19,530 bases of DNA from Candidatus Zixiibacteriota bacterium (GTDB lineage: Bacteria; Zixibacteria; MSB-5A5; GN15; FEB-12): contig JAOZPL010000003.1 of assembly GCA_029932795.1 (NCBI GenBank), positions 1-19,530 of the forward strand, in the 5' to 3' direction. Below the pieces are notes generated by a model. The model was given only the letters and a program-made list of their open reading frames with translations. It was not told the origin of the DNA and searched no databases. Position 1 is the stretch's first letter, and each line of letters starts with the position of its first letter. A program made the translations under genes and the position numbers. Positions 14,638 through 19,530 of this stretch are shown here, in pieces.

Positions 14638-16836
14638 TCAGCCAATAACCTTGAGTTTGGCGTATTTGGCCATGATCTTCTTAAGCCCCAGGCCCGAGAA
14701 CATGATCTGGAGTCGAAGCGATTCGCCAAACCCCTCGACAGTGATGATCTTCCCGCGCCCGAAGGTCGGGTGTGATACGATCCGGCCCGGCTGTAACATC
14801 TCATCCTCTTCATACTCGTAGTACGTACCCTCCCTGTCGGCGGCTGGTGCTTTCGAGACAGAAGCCGGTGTCCGGGATGGCTGTGCCGAGGCGCTGTAGT
14901 CGTAGAGATGATGCGTCCGAAAATCATGTTTATTGATCAGCTCCTCGGGGATTTCCGACACAAACCGTGACGGGACAGCTTCGACCTCGCCGAATCTGAA
15001 GCGGGCTCTCGCCAGGGACACGCATACCTTTTCCCTGGCGCGCGTTATACCGACGTAGAACAGCCGTCGTTCTTCTTCAAGCTCCATCGGGTCGGCGATC
15101 GCCCGTTGCAGGGGGAAGAGCCCTTCTTCCAACCCGACCAGATAGACCGTATCATACTCCAGTCCCTTGGCGGAATGCATTGTCATCAGCGTCAGCTTAT
15201 CGTTCATATCCCGGTAGCTGTCAAGGTCGGTGAACAGTGATATCTCGCTCAGGTAATCTGTCAGATGTGCCTCGGCATTGGCGCGCGCATACTCAACAGT
15301 ACCTTCAATGAAAGCCTCAATATTCTCGACCTTTGTCTGGCCGATAATAGGGTCTTCGGACAGCAGTTCTGGAATGATCTCAAGTTCTTCCACCAGGTCC
15401 TGCGTTATCAGGTCGACCGGCTGGGACCGGACAAGGTCAGAGTATTTCCCGATCAGGGTAACAAATGGTTCGAGCCGCTTCAACTTGCCGGCCAGCTCCG
15501 GATACTCCTTGGCATTTACTGCTACCTGGAGGTAAGGAATGTTCTTTACCCGGGCAAGAGTGGCAATCTGGGCGAGCGTTTTGGTTCCGATCCCCCGCTT
15601 GGGATAGTTGACAATGCGTTCAAAAGAGACATCGTCAGCTGGGTTTGCAATGAGCTTCAGGTATGCCACCAGGTCTTTGATTTCCTTGCGCTCATAGAAA
15701 GAGATACCCCCGAATATCTGGTACGGGACGTTGCGACGTCGCAACTGTTCTTCAAAGGGACGCGACTGGGCGTTGGTGCGATAGAGGATGACCGTTTCTT
15801 TGAGATCATGTGGGTCACTGCGGGCCATGATCTGTTCGATCACGTGGCTGGCCTCCTCCTCGGCCGAGTCAACCATCAACAGTTCCAGTTTGTCTCCTTC
15901 GCCCGTATCGGTCCGGAGGGTTTTGTCTTTGCGCATCTCGTTGTTCTGAATCACTGCCGAGGCGGCTTTGAGAATGACAGCTGTCGAGCGGTAGTTCTGT
16001 TCCAGCTTGATGATTTTAGCGCCGGGGAAATCTCTTTCAAATTCGAGGATATTCCTGATATCGGCACCGCGCCAGCCGTAGATCGACTGGTCTTCATCGC
16101 CGACCACGCAGATGTTTCGGTGCTCGTCCAGCAGGGCCTTCAGAAGCAGGTACTGCACATGGTTTGTGTCCTGGTACTCATCGACCATCACATACTTGAA
16201 TTGCCACCGGTATCTGTCACCAACCTCTTGGTCATTTTGCAGCAGCCAGACGGTGTTGAACAACAGGTCGTCGAAGTCCATCGCGTTGCACTCGCGCAGC
16301 CGTTTCTGGTAGAGCGAATATATCGCCGCCGTGCGGGTCTCAAAATATCCGGACGCCTGAGTGGTGAACGATTCGGCGCCGGTCAACTGGCCTTTCAGAT
16401 CAGAGATTTTGCGCAACTGTCCCTTGGGCAGAAACTGGCTCTCGGAGAACCCGAGTTCTTTGATACAGTTTTTGGCCAGCGTTCGGGAATCCTCGGCGTC
16501 GAAGATCGTGAAGTCAGATTTGTAGCTGAGCCTGTGCGCCTCACGGCGCAGAAGACGGGCACAAAACGAGTGAAAGGTGGACACCTGGAGTTGCGCCGTT
16601 TGACCTCCCAGTAGTTGCGACACACGGTCTTTCATTTCACCGGCGGCCTTGTTGGTGAATGTCACAGCCAGTACCTGATGCGGCTCTGCCAGCCGGGTAG
16701 TCAGTATGTGGGCCAGGCGACGGGTGAGCACGCGGGTTTTACCCGATCCGGCCCCGGCAATCACCAGCACCGGCCCTTCAGTGGTAGTGACAGCCTTAAG
16801 TTGTGCCTGGTTGAGGTCTTTCAAAAGGTGACTCAT
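14638..16836 (-). CDS. pcrA: UvrD/PcrA-type ATP-dependent DNA helicase (superfamily 1A)
   Basis: This 732-residue 3'-5' helicase acts in nucleotide-excision and mismatch repair and in clearing RecA or stalled replication forks. The Q-motif LNQAQLKAV (8-16) is followed by Walker A GAGSGKT (28-34). The other motifs are TFHSFCARLLR, DEYQDTN (Walker B), VGDEDQSIYGWRGAD, QNYRS, TMHSAKGLEYD and YVGITRAREKV. The C-terminal 60 residues (RIVSHPTFGRGKIITVEG) form the Tudor-like RNA-polymerase-binding domain typical of PcrA/UvrD. Length and domain order are normal. No Shine-Dalgarno precedes the ATG; a candidate promoter ends about 12 bp upstream of it, so the leader is very short. Confidence 0.96.
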   Translation of the reverse strand: MSHLLKDLNQAQLKAVTTTEGPVLVIAGAGSGKTRVLTRRLAHILTTRLAEPHQVLAVTFTNKAAGEMKDRVSQLLGGQTAQLQVSTFHSFCARLLRREAHRLSYKSDFTIFDAEDSRTLAKNCIKELGFSESQFLPKGQLRKISDLKGQLTGAESFTTQASGYFETRTAAIYSLYQKRLRECNAMDFDDLLFNTVWLLQNDQEVGDRYRWQFKYVMVDEYQDTNHVQYLLLKALLDEHRNICVVGDEDQSIYGWRGADIRNILEFERDFPGAKIIKLEQNYRSTAVILKAASAVIQNNEMRKDKTLRTDTGEGDKLELLMVDSAEEEASHVIEQIMARSDPHDLKETVILYRTNAQSRPFEEQLRRRNVPYQIFGGISFYERKEIKDLVAYLKLIANPADDVSFERIVNYPKRGIGTKTLAQIATLARVKNIPYLQVAVNAKEYPELAGKLKRLEPFVTLIGKYSDLVRSQPVDLITQDLVEELEIIPELLSEDPIIGQTKVENIEAFIEGTVEYARANAEAHLTDYLSEISLFTDLDSYRDMNDKLTLMTMHSAKGLEYDTVYLVGLEEGLFPLQRAIADPMELEEERRLFYVGITRAREKVCVSLARARFRFGEVEAVPSRFVSEIPEELINKHDFRTHHLYDYSASAQPSRTPASVSKAPAADREGTYYEYEEDEMLQPGRIVSHPTFGRGKIITVEGFGESLRLQIMFSGLGLKKIMAKYAKLKVIG

Positions 16837-16848
16837 AATTCGCTATCG

Positions 16849-16876
16849 AATATATCAACACGATGGCGTGACGCAA
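16849..16876 (-). promoter_or_regulatory. Candidate promoter of the UvrD/PcrA gene
   Basis: On the minus strand TTGCGT (16876-16871) and TATATT (16854-16849) are 16 bp apart. Initiation near 16842 would leave a leader of only about 6 nt before the ATG at 16836, which matches the absence of a ribosome-binding site. The -35 match is weak. Confidence 0.35.
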
Positions 16877-17238
16877 TCAGATTTCAGGACATTACCCTGT
16901 TTCAGAATAAAAAGAGTATGGCAAAGAACGATACTGCGAAAAGATATCTGCAGGTCTGCGTTCACGTGGTGAGCCGGCCGCATATAACTGTCACCGCCGG
17001 CCCATCTTGCTGTCCCACAATCATCGCCGTTTCTCCATCAGCTCAATATGGCCCCGAAAAGCACGCTGCATTGAGATAATGTAAGCTTTCTCGATGGAGA
17101 TGTAAGTTCACACCGTCGCCAAGTAAGCGATATTCGTGGCAAAGCAGTCTCCCTGAGAGGCCAAAAATGTGAAATAAATCGAATTTTCGCTAGACAATTG
17201 CGGGGGTGGTAGGAGGGTAGTATGAAGGAGGGAGCATA
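16877..17238. other. Intergenic stretch of about 360 bp without a recognisable gene
   Basis: This gap separates the helicase promoter from a decayed exported-protein gene. On the minus strand it holds only very short frames, such as a 16-codon frame beginning MQRAFRGHIELMEK (ATG at about 17070) and a 20-codon frame starting at about 17026 behind GGAG. Neither is convincing. On the plus strand GAGATAATGTAAG is loosely repeated as GAGATGTAAG about 20 bp further on. No tRNA, terminator or known riboswitch core was recognised. It is probably decayed downstream sequence of the broken gene at 17239-17462. Confidence 0.4.
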
Positions 17239-17462
17239 CTATTTAGTCATTAACGGCTGGGTGGCAACCTAAAACTTGTTTGGGGAGTGCGCCTGATGCC
17301 AGATCGGCTCGTCCTGTTCACCATCAATACTTATTACGCTGTTCACCCGGGGGGGATCTCAAGGGTTGGTGTGAACACGGGCCGAAAGGAGTCCGGTGTG
17401 CTTTTCGCAGGCGCGGCTAACGCCAGCAGGGCTAGAAGGGACAGGACAGCACGGTACCGCAT
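17239..17462 (-). pseudogene. Decayed N-terminal fragment of an exported CBM9-like/DUF5916-type protein
   Basis: An ATG at 17462 lies 8 nt after a strong GGAGGGAGG site and encodes a good signal peptide, MRYRAVLSLLALLALAAPAK, then STPDSFRPVFTPTLEIPPG before TGA. The frame breaks at a run of seven Cs (17347-17353, minus strand). One extra C would give LEIPPRVNSVIS and then IDGEQDEPIWHQAHSPNKF. The latter is the IDG-L-DEP-W-A signature that opens the carbohydrate-binding-like domain of large exported or outer-membrane DUF5916-type proteins. An in-frame TAG (17269-17271) follows, then VATQPLMTK and another TAG (17239-17241). The remaining several hundred residues of such a protein are absent. 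It is therefore a truncated pseudogene. The family link rests on motif recognition only. Confidence 0.6.
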
Positions 17463-17498
17463 CGCTGAGTCCTCCCTCCGTCAAAGAACAAGGCAGGT

Positions 17499-17504
17499 AG
17501 TATA
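17499..17504 (-). promoter_or_regulatory. Candidate -10 element of the decayed exported-protein gene
   Basis: TATACT on the minus strand lies 36 bp before the ATG at 17462, with an intact Shine-Dalgarno in between at 17471-17479. No clear -35 hexamer exists at 16-18 bp. Expression signals therefore look better preserved than the reading frame itself. Confidence 0.25.
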
Positions 17505-17609
17505 TGGTAGACGAACCGCAACCGGGAATGTCGCACACTTGTTGGTATTATCTCATGAGAGCCGAGCTTCGCACACAGGCAGACCTGGAGAACCGGTATG
17601 GTGGCTGTT

Positions 17610-17633
17610 AAAAAAAAGCCCCGAGAGGGGGCT
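17610..17633 (-). terminator. Intrinsic terminator of the STAS-domain gene
   Basis: On the minus strand AGCCCC, a five-base loop and GGGGCT form a GC-rich hairpin (17633-17617) followed directly by eight Ts (17617-17610). It begins 33 bp after the stop codon of the STAS gene. This is the clearest Rho-independent terminator in the window and makes that gene a separate transcription unit. Confidence 0.88.
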
Positions 17634-17665
17634 CCATTCGTCAAGCATGGGAAGCAGATGTGCGA

Positions 17666-18007
17666 CTATGCCGCCGCAAACGACTTCATTGCGTCTTCGC
17701 GGGTGTCGTAATGCTCAAAGACGGTGATAAGCCGGGTGATGGTGAGGATGGATTCGATCTTGGTGATGTTGGCCAGCACCAGACGACCACTTGCGTTCTT
17801 GACTGTGGTCAAGGCAGAAATAAGCATACCCAGGCCTACTGAATTCATCCACTCAACTTTGGCCATATCCAGCACGATGTTCTTCTTGTTTTGCTGGATG
17901 TATTCGTGAATCCGACCGTGGAACATTGTGGTCTCCTCCCCACCCATAATCTTACCGGAAATATCGAAAACCACTACATTATCCCGAATAGAATCGTCAA
18001 ACTTCAT
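17666..18007 (-). CDS. STAS-domain protein, anti-anti-sigma factor-like
   Basis: This 113-residue protein is a stand-alone STAS domain of the SpoIIAA/RsbV kind. Such proteins bind and sequester anti-sigma-factor kinases when unphosphorylated. The phosphorylatable serine is probably Ser56 in VEWMNSVGLGML, matching the D-S-x-G-L-G loop of SpoIIAA (Asp replaced by Asn55). Beta strands VVVFDISGKI and NIVLDMAKVEW and the C-terminal helix EDAMKSF fit the fold. The ATG at 18007 follows AAGGTG. No anti-sigma kinase, sigma factor or PP2C phosphatase lies nearby, so its partner is encoded elsewhere. It stands alone between a divergent gene pair and its own terminator. Confidence 0.9.
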   Translation of the reverse strand: MKFDDSIRDNVVVFDISGKIMGGEETTMFHGRIHEYIQQNKKNIVLDMAKVEWMNSVGLGMLISALTTVKNASGRLVLANITKIESILTITRLITVFEHYDTREDAMKSFAAA

Positions 18008-18211
18008 CTGGATGCACCTTTATTTTTGTGGTTAACAATTACAACTCAATGACACTTGCCAGCCGCTTGACAAACCGGCCATACCGCCGTGGGCCAGCAC
18101 AGCCTCAACTTGGCCCGATGTCCGAAGATAGTGACTGAAGCCTGATAATCAAGCTGTTTTTGGCCCGCCCAAACCGGCCCCCCGGATAGCGAGTGACTAC
18201 GAAAAGAGTAA

Positions 18212-18240
18212 TTGCCCAGGGGGATTGCTTCACATATTGT
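18212..18240 (+). promoter_or_regulatory. Candidate promoter of the acetyltransferase-HAD gene pair
   Basis: TTGCCC (18212-18217) and TATTGT (18235-18240) are spaced by 17 bp. Initiation would fall near 18247, about 20 nt before the chosen start codon at 18268. The match to sigma70 consensus is moderate. The 18008-18211 stretch between the divergent genes shows no gene. Confidence 0.35.
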
Positions 18241-18267
18241 AGCTGTATGGAGAGTCCCGGGAAGCGG

Positions 18268-18879
18268 ATGCAACTTATGATTCGTGAACTGAAAAGGACG
18301 GACTGGCTGCATATACAGCGACTGTTCGGTCCCAGAGGTGCCTGCGGCGGTTGCTGGTGCATGCACTGGCGGGTGCCCAAAGGGGGCAAGCAGTGGGAGG
18401 CTGTCAGGGGTGAGCCGAACCGACGGGCGTTCAAGAGGCTGGTTGAATCAGGCAAGGTATCCGGTATTCTCGCTTTCGATGGAAAGAAACCTATCGGCTG
18501 GTGTTCATTTGGGGAGCGGATTGATTTTCCCCGCCTTGACAGGATGAAAGCATACCGGTCCGGAGATTCCGGGTCAGAAAAGAGCCATAGGGTGTGGTCG
18601 ATCAATTGTTTTTTTCTGGCTAAGGGTTACCGCGGTAAGGGAATCAGTGTCCTGCTTGCTGAGGTTGCTGTCAGAGCGATTCACAGACGAAGAGGAAGAA
18701 TCGTCGAGGCTTACCCGGCAACATTGACCAGGGATGGCAATAAGTTGCCAGAAGCGTTCACGTTCACCGGTCCGGAGACGGTTTTTCAAAGACTCGGTTT
18801 TAAAGAAATACAGCGCCTGGCGCCCAGCAGACCGCTGTACAGATTAGACCTGGGTGTTTCGACACCGGTAGAGTGGTAA
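18268..18879 (+). CDS. GNAT-family N-acetyltransferase with Cys-rich N-terminal motif
   Basis: This 203-residue protein (from the ATG at 18268) has a GNAT fold. The region VWSINCFFLAKGYRGKGIS (about 109-127) carries beta-4 and the acetyl-CoA pyrophosphate-binding loop (GYRGKG), and YPA...FTGPETVFQRLGFKEI is the typical C-terminal part. The N-terminal motif GACGGCWCMHWR (24-35) defines a subgroup of uncharacterised GNAT proteins in which the Cys cluster is conserved; its role is unknown to me. The acceptor substrate cannot be told from sequence. The frame extends upstream to 18193, but 18268 or the next ATG at 18277 fits the family start (MIRELKRTDW) better. The HAD gene follows by 24 bp, so the two are probably co-transcribed. 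Confidence 0.85.
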   Translation: MQLMIRELKRTDWLHIQRLFGPRGACGGCWCMHWRVPKGGKQWEAVRGEPNRRAFKRLVESGKVSGILAFDGKKPIGWCSFGERIDFPRLDRMKAYRSGDSGSEKSHRVWSINCFFLAKGYRGKGISVLLAEVAVRAIHRRRGRIVEAYPATLTRDGNKLPEAFTFTGPETVFQRLGFKEIQRLAPSRPLYRLDLGVSTPVEW

Positions 18880-18903
18880 GGTTCTGGCTGTCTTGAGAAT
18901 GCA

Positions 18904-19524
18904 ATGACACCAGCGGGGTTCGGTTTGAATAGAACAGTTATCTTCGACGTCGGTAATGTCATCCTCCCGTTCGATCCGATGATTGCCTGCCGCAAGCTGG
19001 CTCCGTTGTGCCGCCTCAGTGCCGAGGAGATCTGCCGTCGTGTTTATGAAACCGATCTGGAGCGTCACTTTGAGGAAGGCAAGATCGACGGTACGGCTTT
19101 CACGAGGGGTTGCCGGGAAGCTCTGGGGTTGGATATCAAAGAACAGGTGTTGCGCGCTATCTGGGCGGACATGTTTGTTGAAGACACGGAAGTATCCGAG
19201 ATTGTGCGCCGGGTCAAAAAACACCACCCGGTACTGCTGTTGTCAAACACCAATCCCTGGCATTGGGAGTTTGCCATGTCGCGGTTCCCGATTATCTCGG
19301 AGGTCGAACGACATATTCTTTCATATCAGGTTGGTTGCCTGAAGCCGGACCGGCGCATTTTTAAGGCGGCAGCAAAACACGTGGATGACGTTTCGCAGGC
19401 AATCTTCATCGATGACTGGCGACATAACGTTCAGGCCGCACGGCAATTCGGGATGCAGGGGGTTGTTTATGCAAATGCTAGACAACTGGGAACGCAGCTA
19501 CGCGATTTTGGATGCCTAACATAG
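18904..19524 (+). CDS. HAD-superfamily hydrolase, YihX-like sugar-phosphatase type
   Basis: This 206-residue soluble protein has the four HAD motifs: I, IFDVGNVI with nucleophile Asp15; II, LLLSNTN with Ser114; III, CLKPDRRIF with Lys147; IV, IFIDDWRHN with Asp170 and Asp171. In motif I the residue two after the nucleophile is Gly17 instead of Asp, as in the FDLGNV motif of E. coli YihX (an alpha-glucose-1-phosphate phosphatase), which it also resembles around SNTN and RKP-like KPDRRIF. Phosphatase activity on a small sugar phosphate is an inference. The ATG at 18904 has only a weak GAGA site; a TTG at about 18928 is an alternative. The gene is complete and ends 6 bp before the window edge. 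Confidence 0.88.
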   Translation: MTPAGFGLNRTVIFDVGNVILPFDPMIACRKLAPLCRLSAEEICRRVYETDLERHFEEGKIDGTAFTRGCREALGLDIKEQVLRAIWADMFVEDTEVSEIVRRVKKHHPVLLLSNTNPWHWEFAMSRFPIISEVERHILSYQVGCLKPDRRIFKAAAKHVDDVSQAIFIDDWRHNVQAARQFGMQGVVYANARQLGTQLRDFGCLT

Positions 19525-19530
19525 GCGAGT

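Noticed and set aside
15265..16614. 449-residue plus-strand open frame
   Set aside because: It lies entirely antisense to the UvrD/PcrA gene, whose motifs are complete; the plus-strand product has no recognisable domain and is a codon-bias shadow.
17432..17644. 70-residue minus-strand open frame
   Set aside because: It would read through the intrinsic terminator hairpin and overlap the signal-peptide ORF in another frame; no start signals.
17287..17727. 146-residue plus-strand open frame in the gap upstream of the helicase gene
   Set aside because: It starts at GTG, is Arg/Ser-rich, runs antisense through the decayed exported-protein gene, across the STAS terminator and into the STAS gene.
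18040..18066. Sigma54-like TGGCAAG...TTGA upstream of the STAS gene
   Set aside because: The spacing between the GG and the -12 element is one base too long and the invariant GC is GA, so it fails the -24/-12 rule.
18105..18605. 166-residue minus-strand open frame
   Set aside because: Antisense to the acetyltransferase gene, whose GNAT motifs are clear.

Overview
The window carries bacterial housekeeping DNA. It is about half G+C and tightly packed, and almost everything lies on the minus strand from 18007 down to 222; two plus-strand genes follow from about 18268 to 19524. I recognise no RNA gene, CRISPR array, insertion sequence or complete mobile element. The organism cannot be named securely. 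A broken gene at 17239-17462 has the N-terminal signature of the large exported carbohydrate-binding-like/DUF5916 proteins that abound in the Fibrobacteres-Chlorobi-Bacteroidetes superphylum and relatives. My inference is an uncultured lineage of that kind, for example candidate Zixibacteria, at low to moderate confidence.

Layout, read in the direction of transcription (right to left). A STAS-domain regulator (18007-17666) ends at a strong intrinsic terminator. Next come a decayed exported-protein gene and about 390 bp of non-coding sequence. They are followed by a UvrD/PcrA-type DNA helicase and a membrane-anchored protein kinase homologue that has lost its catalytic aspartate. A sigma70-type promoter then leads into lon-engB-purA-FKBP: Lon protease, ribosome-assembly GTPase, adenylosuccinate synthetase and an exported peptidyl-prolyl isomerase. 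The first three are coupled by start/stop overlaps. After a gap of about 220 bp comes oligoendopeptidase F, then a 97-residue conserved-looking protein, a possible 41-residue small protein, ileS, a DksA/TraR-type zinc-finger protein and lspA. The last pair on this strand is an Rrf2-family regulator overlapping an Mrp/ApbC-type P-loop ATPase, probably an iron-sulfur sensor with an iron-sulfur carrier. The left 220 bp is AT-rich and holds a two-tier inverted repeat. On the plus strand, divergent from the STAS gene, lie a GNAT-type acetyltransferase and a YihX-like HAD phosphatase.

Functionally the genes cover protein synthesis and quality control (IleRS, EngB, Lon, PepF, FKBP), envelope lipoprotein maturation (LspA), purine synthesis (PurA), DNA repair (UvrD/PcrA) and iron-sulfur homeostasis (Rrf2-Mrp). 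I found no wholly new multi-gene system. The strongest unusual signals are: an isoleucyl-tRNA synthetase whose HIGH motif is rearranged to GIHH, the signature linked to extreme mupirocin resistance; a kinase homologue that looks like a pseudokinase; the decayed exported-protein gene with a frameshift at a C7 tract; a Shine-Dalgarno-led small ORF just upstream of ileS; and an Mrp without the usual CXXC cluster ligands beside a cysteine-bearing Rrf2 regulator.
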